A stretch of 64,000 nucleotides of DNA from Paracoccus alcaliphilus (GTDB lineage: Bacteria; Pseudomonadota; Alphaproteobacteria; Rhodobacterales; Rhodobacteraceae): assembly GCF_028553725.1 (NCBI RefSeq), contig NZ_CP067124.1:1064001-1128000 (forward strand), given 5' to 3'. Under the pieces are notes generated by a model. That model did not search any database, had not been told where the DNA came from, and worked only from the letters and a program-made list of their open reading frames with translations. Positions 28,473 to 37,620 of this stretch are shown here, in pieces. The position numbers and the translations under genes are program-made. How positions within the stretch are numbered: position 1 is the stretch's first letter; the number at the start of each line of letters is the position of its first letter.

Positions 28473-28494
28473 CCAATTCAGGCCAAGGAATTGG
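28473..28494 (-). repeat. Inverted repeat in the fbcF leader
   Basis: CCAATTC and GAATTGG form a perfect 7-bp inverted repeat with an 8-nt loop, just upstream of the fbcF GTG start. On the mRNA the 3' arm runs directly into the GGAG ribosome-binding site, so the hairpin could limit ribosome access. It could equally be a protein-binding operator. Confidence 0.5.
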
Positions 28495-28699
28495 CCGATA
28501 CGTCAATCCGGCCACTTTTGATTGCAGCCTTCGCGTTCGCGGTTCTAGCGTTCAATTCCTTGCCAGTCCAGCATCTAAGCCTGCGCCAAAAGGCGCAAAA
28601 AGCCGCAGTTGCTGGAAATCTGCACCCATGATCCCGGCAGGAAATGGCCGGTCGGGCCGTCGGGGAATGCCGTCGGCGGGGGTGATTCCATCATCGGCC

Positions 28700-29497
28700 C
28701 TATAACAATCCTTCGGCGCGAAAGCTGAGTTCGCGCGATTTTCCGATGATCAGATGGTCGTGGATGGTGATGCCCATGCTGTCGGCCGCCTGCGCGATGC
28801 GGGCGGTCATGGTAATGTCCGAATCCGACGGGGTGGGGTCGCCCGAGGGGTGGTTATGCACCAGAATCAGCGCCGATGCGTTCAGTTCCAGCGCCCGGCG
28901 GATGATTTCGCGCGGATAGACCGGGACATGATCGACCGTGCCCTGCGCCTGTTCCTCATCCGCGATCAGCACGTTCTTGCGGTCCAGATACAGCACCCGG
29001 AACTGTTCGATTTCGCGATGGGCCATGGTGGTGTGGCAATAATCCAGCAGCACCTGCCAGCCAGACAGAACCGGCCGGTGCAGGATGCGGGCGCGGGCCA
29101 GACGTTGGGCCGCGGCCTCGACGATCTTCAACTCGGTGACGACGGCGGGGTCGACGCCCTCGACCTGCGTCAGCCGGACCGCAGAGGCCGACAGCACCCG
29201 GTTGAAATCGCCGAATCGTTCGATCAGGCGACGGGCCAGCGGCTTGACGTCCTGTCGCGGGATGGCACGGAACAGGACCAGTTCCAGCATCTCGTAATCC
29301 GGCATGGCCGCCGCGCCGCCCTGCATGAAACGTTCGCGCAACCTTGCGCGGTGATCGGCCAGATAGGATGGCGCGGCTTTGCCGGGACGTGTCGAAGGAA
29401 CGGGGCGCGTGGAAGCAACCGCCACCGGCTGCACATCATCGGCGGCGGGCGTGAACAAGGGCAGGGGCATTTCGCCAAAGGAACGATTCGGGTCCAT
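28700..29497 (-). CDS. radC: RadC-family JAB-domain protein
   Basis: The product is 265 aa. An N-terminal helix-hairpin-helix region (about residues 50-115) precedes a JAB/MPN metalloprotease-like domain with LVHNHPSGDPTPSDSD, the zinc-binding HxH...D set, and a Glu in the preceding helix. The name RadC is historical, and a direct role in DNA repair is doubted; the molecular activity is unknown. The first 45 residues are Pro/Ala-rich and not conserved, so a later start is possible. It lies 54 bp downstream of the dnaJ stop in the same direction. Confidence 0.88.
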   Translation of the reverse strand: MDPNRSFGEMPLPLFTPAADDVQPVAVASTRPVPSTRPGKAAPSYLADHRARLRERFMQGGAAAMPDYEMLELVLFRAIPRQDVKPLARRLIERFGDFNRVLSASAVRLTQVEGVDPAVVTELKIVEAAAQRLARARILHRPVLSGWQVLLDYCHTTMAHREIEQFRVLYLDRKNVLIADEEQAQGTVDHVPVYPREIIRRALELNASALILVHNHPSGDPTPSDSDITMTARIAQAADSMGITIHDHLIIGKSRELSFRAEGLL

Positions 29498-29551
29498 GAC
29501 GTCAGCATGGTCCCGAATCGTGAAGAACAGGTTAACGAAAATCGCCGCAGA

Positions 29552-30712
29552 TCAGCGGGTCATGTCGTCCCAGAAGCCTTTGACCTTGTTGAAGAAACTG
29601 TCTGATTGCGGGCTGTTGTCGGCCTTTTCGGCCTCGAATTCGCGCAGCAGTTCCCTTTGGCGCGGGGTCAGGTTCACCGGCGTTTCCACGGTCAGTTCGA
29701 TCAGCATGTCGCCATGTTCGCCCGCAGCGCCCGGACCATGCCGCAGTGGCGGCATCCCCTTGCCGCGCAGGCGCATCTGGCGGCCCGACTGGCTGCCTGC
29801 CGGGACCTTCACGCGCGAACGGCCACCGTCGATGATCGGCACCTCGACCTCGCCGCCAAGGGCGGCGGTGGCCATGCTGACCGGCACCTGACAGGCAAGG
29901 GTCTTGCCTTCGCGCAGGAAGATCGGATGCTCGCGGACCTCGATGAAGATATAGAGATCGCCCGAGGGGCCGCCGCGCATCCCGGCCTCGCCCTCTCCGG
30001 CAAGGCGGATGCGGGTGCCGGTCTCGACGCCTGCGGGGATATTGACCGAAAGGGTGCGTTCCTTTTCGACGCGGCCAGCGCCGTGACAGGCCTTGCAGGG
30101 ATTCTTGACGATCTGGCCCTGACCGCCGCAGGTGGGGCAGGTGCGCTCGACGGTGAAAAAGCCCTGTTGCGCGCGAACCTTGCCCATGCCCGCACAGGTC
30201 GGGCAGGCGACCGGCTGGGTCGCACCCTCGGCCCCGGTGCCCTCGCATTCGCCGCAGGCGACCGAGCCGGGAACCCTGATGGTCTTTTGCAGACCGCTAT
30301 AGGCCTCTTCCAGCGAAACGCCCAGATTATAGCGCAGATCCTGCCCGCGTTGCGCGCGCGACCGGCCGCCGCCCGCGCGACGACCGCCCATCATGTCGCC
30401 GAACAGATCCTCGAACACATCGGCGAAGGCCGAGCCGAAATCGCCCGGATGGGCCCCGCGACCACCACCGAAACCGCCGCCGCCATTTTCAAAGGCGGCA
30501 TGGCCAAAGCGGTCATAAGCGGCCTTCTTCTGGTCGTCCTTCAGGCAGTCATAGGCTTCGTTGACTTCCTTGAAGCCTGCCTCGGCGTTCTGGTTGTCCT
30601 GATTGCGGTCGGGGTGAAGCTCTTTCGCCTTGCGGCGGTAAGCCTTCTTGATTTCGTCTGGCGCGGCACCGCGGGCCACACCCAGCACCTCGTAATAGCA
30701 ACGCTTGGCCAT
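29552..30712 (-). CDS. dnaJ: Chaperone DnaJ (Hsp40)
   Basis: This 386-aa co-chaperone stimulates the DnaK ATPase. The J-domain (residues 1-70) has the essential HPD in KELHPDRN. A Gly-rich region follows, then the zinc-finger domain with four repeats: [24 protein letters not shown] and CKACHGAG. The C-terminal substrate-binding domain comes last. It is downstream of dnaK on the same strand, with a 74-bp gap that holds a strong hairpin, so it is likely co-transcribed from the heat-shock promoter at reduced level. Confidence 0.97.
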   Translation of the reverse strand: MAKRCYYEVLGVARGAAPDEIKKAYRRKAKELHPDRNQDNQNAEAGFKEVNEAYDCLKDDQKKAAYDRFGHAAFENGGGGFGGGRGAHPGDFGSAFADVFEDLFGDMMGGRRAGGGRSRAQRGQDLRYNLGVSLEEAYSGLQKTIRVPGSVACGECEGTGAEGATQPVACPTCAGMGKVRAQQGFFTVERTCPTCGGQGQIVKNPCKACHGAGRVEKERTLSVNIPAGVETGTRIRLAGEGEAGMRGGPSGDLYIFIEVREHPIFLREGKTLACQVPVSMATAALGGEVEVPIIDGGRSRVKVPAGSQSGRQMRLRGKGMPPLRHGPGAAGEHGDMLIELTVETPVNLTPRQRELLREFEAEKADNSPQSDSFFNKVKGFWDDMTR

Positions 30713-30743
30713 GTCGTTTCCTGTTCACCAGCCCCATGAAATC

Positions 30744-30766
30744 GGCCGGCCCGAGGGGGGCCGGCC
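30744..30766 (-). terminator. Hairpin between dnaK and dnaJ
   Basis: A perfect 9-bp inverted repeat, GGCCGGCCC / GGGCCGGCC, with a 5-nt loop lies between the dnaK stop and the dnaJ start. Only a weak T stretch follows on the transcribed strand. A partial terminator that lowers dnaJ relative to dnaK, or an RNA-stability element, would fit. Confidence 0.55.
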
Positions 30767-30786
30767 AAGGGGCGAAGCGGCCCGGA

Positions 30787-32706
30787 TCAGCCGCGTTTCT
30801 TGTTCTCGCCGAGATCCTCGAAATCGGCGTCCACGATGTCCTCGTCCACGTTGCGCGGCTGGTCTTCGTCGCCTTCCGCAGCGCCTTCGGACGATGCTTC
30901 CTGCGCCTTGTAGATCGCCTCGCCCAGCCGCATGGATGCGTCCATCACGTTCTGGATGCCGGATTTGATCTTGCCGGCGTCTTCGGATTTCAGCGATTCC
31001 TCCAGCGCGCCGATGGCCAGTTCGATCGCCTCGACGGTCGATCCGTCCACCTTGTCGCCATGCTCTTCCAGTGATTTGCGGGTCGAGTGGATCAGGCTTT
31101 CGGCCTGGTTGCGGGCCTCGACCAGTTCACGCCGCGACTTGTCGGCATCGGCATTGGCTTCGGCATCCTTCACCATCCGCTCGATATCCTCGTCGGTCAG
31201 ACCGCCCGAGGCCTGAATGGTGATGTTCTGTTCCTTGCCGGTGCCCTTGTCCTTGGCGGAAACCGACACGATGCCGTTGGCGTCGATGTCGAAGGTCACC
31301 TCGATCTGCGGCATGCCGCGCGGCGCAGGCGGAATGTCCTCAAGGTTGAACTGACCCAGCATCTTGTTGTCGGCGGCCATCTCGCGCTCGCCCTGGAAGA
31401 CCCGGATCGTCACGGCGTTCTGGTTGTCCTCGGCGGTCGAGAAGATCTGGCTTTTCTTGGTCGGGATGGTGGTGTTGCGGTCGATCAGGCGGGTGAACAC
31501 GCCACCCAGCGTTTCGATCCCCAGCGACAGCGGCGTCACGTCCAGCAGAACCACATCCTTGACGTCGCCTTGCAGCACGCCGGCCTGAATGGCAGCACCC
31601 AGAGCCACGACCTCATCGGGGTTCACGCCCTTGTGCGGTTCCTTGCCGAAGAACTCGGTCACGGCCTCGATCACCTTGGGCATGCGGGTCATGCCGCCGA
31701 CCAGAACGATCTCGTCGATTTCCGACTTCGAGCAGGCGGCATCCTTCAGCGCGTCCTGAACCGGCTTCATGGTGCGCTTGATCAGGTCGCCGACCAGACT
31801 TTCCAGCTTTGCGCGGGTCAGCTTCATCACCATGTGCAGCGGCGTGCCCGAGCTGGCATCCATGCTGATGAAAGGCTGGTTGATCTCGGTCTGGCTGGAG
31901 CTGGACAGCTCGATCTTGGCCTTTTCGGCGGCTTCCTTCAGGCGCTGAAGGGCCATCTTGTCGCGGGTCAGATCGACGCCGTGTTCCTTTTTGAACTCGT
32001 CCGCCAGATAGTTGACGATGCGCATGTCGAAGTCTTCGCCGCCAAGGAACGTGTCCCCGTTGGTCGATTTCACCTCGAACAGACCGTCGTCGATTTCCAG
32101 AATGGTGATGTCGAAGGTGCCGCCGCCAAGGTCATAGACGGCGATGGTCTTGGTTTCCTTCTTGTCCAGACCATAGGCCAGCGCGGCCGCGGTCGGCTCG
32201 TTGATGATGCGCAGGACTTCGAGGCCGGCGATCTTGCCCGCGTCCTTGGTCGCCTGACGCTGCGCGTCGTTGAAATAGGCGGGGACGGTGATGACGGCCT
32301 GCGTCACGGCTTCGCCCAGATAGGATTCGGCGGTTTCCTTCATCTTCTGAAGGATCATCGCGCTGACCTGAGCGGGGGAATATTTCTCGGCCTTGACCTC
32401 GACCCAGGCGTCGCCATTGCCGCCATCCACGATGGAATAGGGCACCAGCTTGCGGTCCTTTTCCACGGCCTCGTCGCCGATGCGGCGGCCGATCAGGCGC
32501 TTGACGGCGAAAACGGTGTTGGTGGGGTTGGTCACGGCCTGACGCTTGGCGGGCTGGCCGACCAGACGCTCGCTGTCGGTAAAGCCGACGATAGAGGGCG
32601 TGGTACGGGCACCTTCGCTGTTTTCGATGACCTTCGGCTGGCTGCCGTCCATGATCGCGACGCAGCTGTTGGTGGTGCCGAGGTCGATCCCGATGACTTT
32701 TGACAT
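30787..32706 (-). CDS. dnaK: Chaperone DnaK (Hsp70)
   Basis: The product is 639 aa, full length. The N-terminal ATPase starts [17 protein letters not shown] and contains [16 protein letters not shown] and the hinge-region sequence [13 protein letters not shown]. The substrate-binding domain has [17 protein letters not shown], and the helical lid ends in an acidic tail ([14 protein letters not shown]). It folds and protects proteins in an ATP-driven cycle with DnaJ and GrpE; grpE is not in this window. A RpoH-type promoter lies about 115 bp upstream. Confidence 0.98.
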   Translation of the reverse strand: MSKVIGIDLGTTNSCVAIMDGSQPKVIENSEGARTTPSIVGFTDSERLVGQPAKRQAVTNPTNTVFAVKRLIGRRIGDEAVEKDRKLVPYSIVDGGNGDAWVEVKAEKYSPAQVSAMILQKMKETAESYLGEAVTQAVITVPAYFNDAQRQATKDAGKIAGLEVLRIINEPTAAALAYGLDKKETKTIAVYDLGGGTFDITILEIDDGLFEVKSTNGDTFLGGEDFDMRIVNYLADEFKKEHGVDLTRDKMALQRLKEAAEKAKIELSSSSQTEINQPFISMDASSGTPLHMVMKLTRAKLESLVGDLIKRTMKPVQDALKDAACSKSEIDEIVLVGGMTRMPKVIEAVTEFFGKEPHKGVNPDEVVALGAAIQAGVLQGDVKDVVLLDVTPLSLGIETLGGVFTRLIDRNTTIPTKKSQIFSTAEDNQNAVTIRVFQGEREMAADNKMLGQFNLEDIPPAPRGMPQIEVTFDIDANGIVSVSAKDKGTGKEQNITIQASGGLTDEDIERMVKDAEANADADKSRRELVEARNQAESLIHSTRKSLEEHGDKVDGSTVEAIELAIGALEESLKSEDAGKIKSGIQNVMDASMRLGEAIYKAQEASSEGAAEGDEDQPRNVDEDIVDADFEDLGENKKRG

Positions 32707-32830
32707 AGATATAACCTTTCTTGCGGCGATATGCAGGCCTTGGGTCCGTTATGGCCCCCGCGGCCTATCCCTTGCTGAGTTGGCCAGTGCGAGAGTTCAC
32801 CCGGAACGGTCCGGGCGGCTTCGGGGGTGT

Positions 32831-32858
32831 ATATAGGGATGGTTTCGGGCCCCGCAAG
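32831..32858 (-). promoter_or_regulatory. RpoH (sigma-32) heat-shock promoter of dnaKJ
   Basis: On the minus strand CTTG (32858-32855) and CCTATAT (32837-32831) are separated by exactly 17 bases, an excellent match to the alphaproteobacterial RpoH consensus CTTG-N17-CYTATNT. It points at dnaK, leaving an untranslated leader of roughly 110-120 nt. Confidence 0.85.
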
Positions 32859-32931
32859 CGTCAGAGCCGGTCAAAATCACTCTCATTTTCATGCTGCGAT
32901 GGCGGTTGGCGGTTGCGGCGGGCGCGAAGGG

Positions 32932-33879
32932 TCAGCTTGTCGCGCCCCAGCTGATCGATTCGTATTTGCGGGTGGTGAAGTTGATCAGCAGCCCGATCAT
33001 CAGCGCGACCAGCGAAAACCACAGCGCATAATAGGGATCGGTCTTTTGCGGCGTATAGTTGATGAAGGCAAAGCCGCGCGTCTGGTCGATGACATGAAAC
33101 AGCGGGTTCCACGAAAAGAACGGCAGCATGATGTTGGGCAGAATATTGGCCACGAACATCTTGCCCGAGGCGATCATGTTGATCCGCTGATACATGGTCG
33201 TCATCAGCTTCGATCCCTTGGGGAACCATGGCCGCAGCCCCAGAAAGATCAGCCCCACGCAGCAGCCCGAGAACCACGACAGCAGGAACATCACCACACA
33301 TCCCAGCGGGTCTTCCAGCCGCAGCGGGTTGAACAGCAGGTGATACACCCCCAGCAGCGTCATGATCGTGATGGCCTGCCGATACAGCACCGCCAGCGAC
33401 GCCGCGGCGATCATGATCGCGGCGTTCAGCGGCTGGTGCCGGGTCAGCCCGCCCAGATTGTGGCTGCCCGAAACCGCGCCCACCGTCTGGATATGGGTCA
33501 GGAAAAGCATGATGCCGGACATGAGGAACAGGATGAAATCGGCCCGGATCGGCGATGAACGCACGCCCATGATCAGATAGAGGCCCATGAAGGCCATCAT
33601 CATCACCGAAGTCTGCGCGATGGTCATCAGCAACCCGACGATGGCGTTGCGATGCTCGGTCCGCAGGTTATAGACCGTCTGGTGATAAATCAGCGTCAGC
33701 GTCGTGCCCGCTGCCTGCACCATGTTGCGGTTGTTGCGTTGCGAAAACAATCCGGCCCGGCCCCGATCCTGCCCCTGATTGGGCACCATTCGTTCCGCCG
33801 ACGCGGATCTGCGCCCAATGGGCTGCGGCGGCACCTGCATGATGGCGGGGTGCTTGCCCCGCCTGTTCAGTCGCATCAT
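32932..33879 (-). CDS. ABC-2 type polysaccharide export permease
   Basis: From ATG 33879 the product is about 315 aa. The N-terminal 50-60 residues are polar and basic, and the remainder has about six membrane helices with the look of KpsM/Wzm-type capsule exporters (LIYHQTVYNLRTEHRNAIVGLL; then SHNLGGLTRHQPLNAA; FNPLFHV-like WNPLFHVIDQTRGF). It would form the inner-membrane channel for a lipid-linked polysaccharide. No ATPase partner gene lies beside it. The start is uncertain: several in-frame Met codons (33840, 33789, 33723) are possible and none has a strong ribosome-binding site. It is divergent from cysQ. Confidence 0.75.
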   Translation of the reverse strand: MMRLNRRGKHPAIMQVPPQPIGRRSASAERMVPNQGQDRGRAGLFSQRNNRNMVQAAGTTLTLIYHQTVYNLRTEHRNAIVGLLMTIAQTSVMMMAFMGLYLIMGVRSSPIRADFILFLMSGIMLFLTHIQTVGAVSGSHNLGGLTRHQPLNAAIMIAAASLAVLYRQAITIMTLLGVYHLLFNPLRLEDPLGCVVMFLLSWFSGCCVGLIFLGLRPWFPKGSKLMTTMYQRINMIASGKMFVANILPNIMLPFFSWNPLFHVIDQTRGFAFINYTPQKTDPYYALWFSLVALMIGLLINFTTRKYESISWGATS

Positions 33880-33946
33880 AAGGGTGATGAAGCCGCGAGA
33901 CAATCAGTCGCCGCGGCACAATACGCCTCAGCCAAGGGGAAACCTG

Positions 33947-34744
33947 ATGCAATTTGACCGACTCACCTCTGAAATGCGGAAACTGGCGTTGCAGGCTGGC
34001 GCCGAGATCATGCGGATCTATGAGGCGGAAGATTTCGACGTGCGCGCCAAATCCGACGACTCGCCGGTGACGCAGGCCGACGAGGCCGCCGATGCGCTGA
34101 TTGCCGCCGGTCTGCGCGCGGCATTCCCCGATATCGCGCTGGTGACCGAAGAACAGGCCGAGACCCACGGCCAGAGCCTTAGCACCTTCCTGATCGTCGA
34201 TCCGCTGGACGGCACCAAGGAATTCGTGCAGCGTCGCGGCGACTTCACCGTCAATATCGCCTATGTCGAGAACGGCCTGCCGGTGCGCGGCGTGGTCTAT
34301 GCGCCTGCCAAGGGGCGGTTGTTCTATACCACCGCCGACGGCCGCTCGGTCGAGGAAAAGGGCCCCTTCGGCGACCAGCCGGGCGAGACCCATCCCATCG
34401 GCGTCAACCCGATGCCGGACAATCGCGGGCTGATGGTGGTGGCGTCGAAATCGCACCGCGATGCGGCGACGGACCACTATATCGGCCAATATGGCGTGCG
34501 CGACATGACCAGCGCCGGATCGTCGCTGAAATTCTGTCTGGTCGCGACGGGCGAGGCCGATCTTTATCCGCGCCTTGGCCGGACGATGGAATGGGATACG
34601 GCGGCGGGCGACGCGGTGCTGCGCGGCGCGGGCGGTCAGGTGGTGCGCTTTGACGACCATACGCCGCTGGCCTATGGCAAGCCGGGCTTTGAAAACCCCT
34701 TCTTCATCGCCTTCGCGCCGGGCGTGTTGCTGGTCAAGGACTGA
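33947..34744 (+). CDS. cysQ: 3'(2'),5'-bisphosphate nucleotidase
   Basis: This 265-aa inositol-monophosphatase-fold enzyme has the metal-site motifs EEQAE (about residue 66), IVDPLDGTKEFVQRRGDFTVNIA (about 84-107) and a C-terminal WDTAAGDAVLRGAGG. It hydrolyses PAP to AMP, and PAPS to APS. PAP is the by-product of PAPS-dependent sulfotransferases and of sulfate reduction. The ATG follows CAAGGGGAAAC. kdsB starts 1 bp after the stop, and two sulfotransferases lie further along in the glycan regions, so a supporting role in sulfation is plausible. Confidence 0.92.
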   Translation: MQFDRLTSEMRKLALQAGAEIMRIYEAEDFDVRAKSDDSPVTQADEAADALIAAGLRAAFPDIALVTEEQAETHGQSLSTFLIVDPLDGTKEFVQRRGDFTVNIAYVENGLPVRGVVYAPAKGRLFYTTADGRSVEEKGPFGDQPGETHPIGVNPMPDNRGLMVVASKSHRDAATDHYIGQYGVRDMTSAGSSLKFCLVATGEADLYPRLGRTMEWDTAAGDAVLRGAGGQVVRFDDHTPLAYGKPGFENPFFIAFAPGVLLVKD

Positions 34745-34745
34745 A

Positions 34746-35546
34746 ATGCCGGTCCTGCTGGTCATTCCCGCGCGCCATGCCTCGACCCGTTATCCGGGCA
34801 AGCCGCTGGTCGAGCTGCGGGGCGCCTCGGGCGAATCCCGCAGCCTGATTCGCCGCAGCTGGGATGCCGCGATGACGGTGACGGGCATCGACCGGGTGGT
34901 GGTGGCCACCGATGACAAACGTATCCGCGACCATGTGCAGGGCTTCGGGGCCGAGGTGGTGATGACCTCGACCGCCTGCCGCAACGGTACCGAACGCTGC
35001 GCCGAGGCGGTGGCCAATCTGGGCATCGCGCCCGAAATCGTGGTGAACCTGCAAGGAGACGCGCCGCTGACCCCCGCCTGGTTCGTCGAGGATCTGGTGG
35101 CGGGCCTGCGCGCCGATCCGGGTGCCGATGTGGCGACGCCGGTGCTGCGCTGTTCGGGGCGGATGCGGGCCGATCTGATTGCCGACCGCATGGCCGGGCG
35201 CGTCGGCGGCACCACCGCGGTCTTTGGCCACGACAGCCGGGCGCTCTATTTTTCCAAGGAAGTGATTCCCTTTGCGGCGGGCGATTATGGCGACGACGAT
35301 CCCAGCCCGGTGTTCCACCATGTCGGTGTCTATGCTTATCGCCCCGCCGCGCTGGCAGAATATCCGGCCTGGGACGAGGGCGCGCTGGAGCGTCTGGAGG
35401 GGCTGGAGCAGCTGCGATTCCTCGAACGGGGCCGCTCGATTCGCTGTGTCGAAGTGCAGGCGCGCGGACGCCAATTCTGGGAACTCAACAACCCCGAAGA
35501 TGTTCCACGTCTGGAATCAATGATGCGTGAGATGGGGCTGCGCTAA
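34746..35546 (+). CDS. kdsB: 3-deoxy-manno-octulosonate cytidylyltransferase (CMP-Kdo synthetase)
   Basis: The product is 266 aa. It activates Kdo with CTP for lipopolysaccharide core or capsule linker synthesis. Typical motifs are VIPARHASTRYPGKPLVEL at the N-terminus, VVVATDD near 55, NGTERCAEAV near 85 and VVNLQGDAPL near 100. The spacing AGDAPL with Asp is normal for metal binding. It follows cysQ by 1 bp. Because an ABC-2 capsule-type permease is also adjacent, it may serve a Kdo-linked capsule, but a housekeeping role in LPS is equally possible. Confidence 0.9.
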   Translation: MPVLLVIPARHASTRYPGKPLVELRGASGESRSLIRRSWDAAMTVTGIDRVVVATDDKRIRDHVQGFGAEVVMTSTACRNGTERCAEAVANLGIAPEIVVNLQGDAPLTPAWFVEDLVAGLRADPGADVATPVLRCSGRMRADLIADRMAGRVGGTTAVFGHDSRALYFSKEVIPFAAGDYGDDDPSPVFHHVGVYAYRPAALAEYPAWDEGALERLEGLEQLRFLERGRSIRCVEVQARGRQFWELNNPEDVPRLESMMREMGLR

Positions 35547-35733
35547 GCAGAAAGATGCCTTCCCCCTTCGTCCGTTAGGCAAAATTTGAGCAACCGGGCT
35601 GGTTGTCATGGCTTTGCGTCAAAGACGGGGGTAATCTGTGCCTTGATTGTCCAGAATATATGCGTTGTGAACGTGTCGGCATGGTTTTGCGAAATGTGCC
35701 GAAATTTGAATGGAAGGACGAAGGGTGCCAGAT
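35547..35733 (+). other. Gene-free gap before galU, probable promoter
   Basis: This 187-bp stretch is clearly more AT-rich than its surroundings and holds no convincing coding sequence. The segment TTGATT (about 35643) followed by AATATATGCG could hold a promoter for galU-galE-glycosyltransferases, but the spacing does not single out one pair of elements. I see no terminator hairpin with a T-run. Confidence 0.4.
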
Positions 35734-36630
35734 ATGAGTCGCAAGGTGACCAAGGCAATTTTCCCCGTGGCTGGTTTGGGAACGCGTTTTCTTCCCGCGA
35801 CAAAGAGTATCCCAAAGGAAATCATGACGCTGGTGGATCGCCCCCTGATCCAGTACGCGATTGATGAGGCCCGCGAGGCCGGGATCACGGAATTCATTTT
35901 CGTGACCTCGCGCGGCAAGGGCGCGCTCGAGGATTATTTCGACCACGCCCATGAGCTGGAATCGAGCCTGAAGAAATCCGGCAAAACCCAGTTGCTGGAC
36001 ATCCTGCGCCAGACCAACATGGAATCGGGCGCCATCGCCTATATCCGTCAGCACAAGGCGCTTGGTCTTGGTCATGCGGTCTGGTGCGCGCGTCGCCTGC
36101 TGGCTGATGACGAACCCTTTGCGGTGATCTTGACCGACGACGTGATCATGGGCGAACCGCCCTGCCTGCAACAGATGATCGAGGCCTATCGCGAGACTGG
36201 TGGCAGCATGGTCGCCACGATGGAGGTCGCGCCCGAAAAGGCATCCGCTTACGGCGTTCTGGACGTGGCCGAGGATATGGGTGCCATCGTTCGCGCGCGC
36301 GGCATGGTCGAAAAGCCTGCGGCTGGGTCCGCGCCGTCGAATCTGGCGGTGATCGGGCGCTATATCCTTGCGCCGACGGTCATGCAGAACCTGAACAAGC
36401 TGAAGCAGGGTTCGGGCGGGGAAATCCAGCTGACCGATGCCATCGCCGACGAGATCGAGGCCGGGCGCGGCGTCTATGGCCTGCGCTTCCGTGGCCAGCG
36501 TTTCGATTGCGGTTCGAAGGCGGGCTTCCTTCAGGCGACGGTGGCCTTCGGGCTGGCGCGCGACGAGCTGAAGGAAGAATTCGCCGAATATCTGCATGAT
36601 GTCATGTCGATGCGGCGGGCGGCTGAATAA
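35734..36630 (+). CDS. galU: UTP-glucose-1-phosphate uridylyltransferase
   Basis: This 298-aa enzyme makes UDP-glucose from UTP and glucose 1-phosphate. The N-terminus after the start MSRKVTKAIFPVAGLGTRFLPATKSIPKEI is the nucleotide-binding signature. TSRGKGALEDYFD, GLGHAVWCA and the LTDDVIMGEPPC metal motif follow, then RFDCGSKAGFLQATVAF near the C-terminus. The start at 35734 is preferred over an in-frame ATG 24 bp upstream on conservation. galE begins 3 bp after the stop, so UDP-glucose is passed on to UDP-galactose synthesis. Confidence 0.96.
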   Translation: MSRKVTKAIFPVAGLGTRFLPATKSIPKEIMTLVDRPLIQYAIDEAREAGITEFIFVTSRGKGALEDYFDHAHELESSLKKSGKTQLLDILRQTNMESGAIAYIRQHKALGLGHAVWCARRLLADDEPFAVILTDDVIMGEPPCLQQMIEAYRETGGSMVATMEVAPEKASAYGVLDVAEDMGAIVRARGMVEKPAAGSAPSNLAVIGRYILAPTVMQNLNKLKQGSGGEIQLTDAIADEIEAGRGVYGLRFRGQRFDCGSKAGFLQATVAFGLARDELKEEFAEYLHDVMSMRRAAE

Positions 36631-36633
36631 GCG

Positions 36634-37620
36634 ATGGCAGACAAGGTATTGGTGACCGGCGGCGCCGGTTACATCGGCTCGCATGCCTGCAAGGCGCTGG
36701 CGGCGGCCGGTTACGTTCCGGTGACGCTGGACAACCTGTCCACCGGCTGGCGCGATGCGGTGAAGTTCGGCCCGCTGGTTCAGGCCGATCTGATGGACCG
36801 CGCCGCGCTGGACGCGGCCTTTGCCGAACATCGGCCCGTGGCGGTGCTGCATTTCGCGGCGCTGTCACAGGTGGGTGAGGCGATGGCCCAGCCCGGCAAA
36901 TACTGGCGCAACAACGTCGCCGGATCGCTGAACCTGATCGAGGCGGCGGTGGCGGCGGGTTGTCTGGATTTCGTCTTCAGCTCCACCTGCGCGACCTATG
37001 GCGACCGCGACGGCGAGGTGCTGGACGAGAGCACGCCGCAAGCGCCTCTGAACGCCTATGGCGCCTCCAAGCGCGCGATCGAGGATATGCTGGTGGATTT
37101 CGCGGCCTCGGATGGGCTGCGGCATGTGATCTTCCGCTATTTCAACGTCGCGGGTGCCGATCCCGAGGCCGAGGTGGGCGAGTTCCACCGCCCCGAAACC
37201 CACCTGATCCCGCTGATTCTGGATGCGGTGGATGGGCGGCGCGATGCGCTGACCATTCACGGCACCGATTATCCGACGGCGGATGGCACCTGCATCCGCG
37301 ACTATGTTCATGTGATGGATCTGGTCGATGCGCATGTGGCCGGGCTGGAATGGCTGCGCGCGGGCAAAGGCAGCCGGGTGTTCTGTCTGGGCACCGGCGA
37401 CGGGTTTTCCGTCCGCGAGGTGGTGGATGCGACGAAACACGTCACCAATCGCGCCGTGCCGATGGTCGATGGTCCGCGCCGGGGCGGCGATGCGGTCAAG
37501 CTGGTCTGCGGCAGCAAGCGCGCCCGGGACGAGTTGGGCTGGCGGCCCGAGCGTTCGACCATGAAGCAGATGATCGGGGACGCCTGGCGCTGGCACCAGT
37601 CCGGGCATTACGATCAGTGA
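36634..37620 (+). CDS. galE: UDP-glucose 4-epimerase
   Basis: The product is 328 aa. It interconverts UDP-glucose and UDP-galactose with bound NAD. It shows the Rossmann GGAGYIGSHACKAL, HFAALSQVGEAMA, the catalytic SSTCATYG with Ser/Thr, and YGASKRAIEDML containing the Tyr-x3-Lys pair. RGGDAVKLVCGSKRARDELGW is the usual C-terminal stretch. It lies between galU and a glycosyltransferase whose GTG start overlaps its stop by 4 bp, which ties galactose donor supply to glycan assembly. Confidence 0.95.
   Translation: MADKVLVTGGAGYIGSHACKALAAAGYVPVTLDNLSTGWRDAVKFGPLVQADLMDRAALDAAFAEHRPVAVLHFAALSQVGEAMAQPGKYWRNNVAGSLNLIEAAVAAGCLDFVFSSTCATYGDRDGEVLDESTPQAPLNAYGASKRAIEDMLVDFAASDGLRHVIFRYFNVAGADPEAEVGEFHRPETHLIPLILDAVDGRRDALTIHGTDYPTADGTCIRDYVHVMDLVDAHVAGLEWLRAGKGSRVFCLGTGDGFSVREVVDATKHVTNRAVPMVDGPRRGGDAVKLVCGSKRARDELGWRPERSTMKQMIGDAWRWHQSGHYDQ

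Noticed and set aside
28582..28597. TGCGCC-AAAA-GGCGCA hairpin after radC
   Set aside because: Considered as a terminator, but the T-run is on the 5' side of the stem on the minus strand and an A-run follows on the plus strand, so it fits neither direction.
36960..37616. N-terminal extension of the first glycosyltransferase into galE
   Set aside because: The extension overlaps galE entirely and encodes Arg/Gly-rich sequence; the GTG at 37617 gives a normal start.
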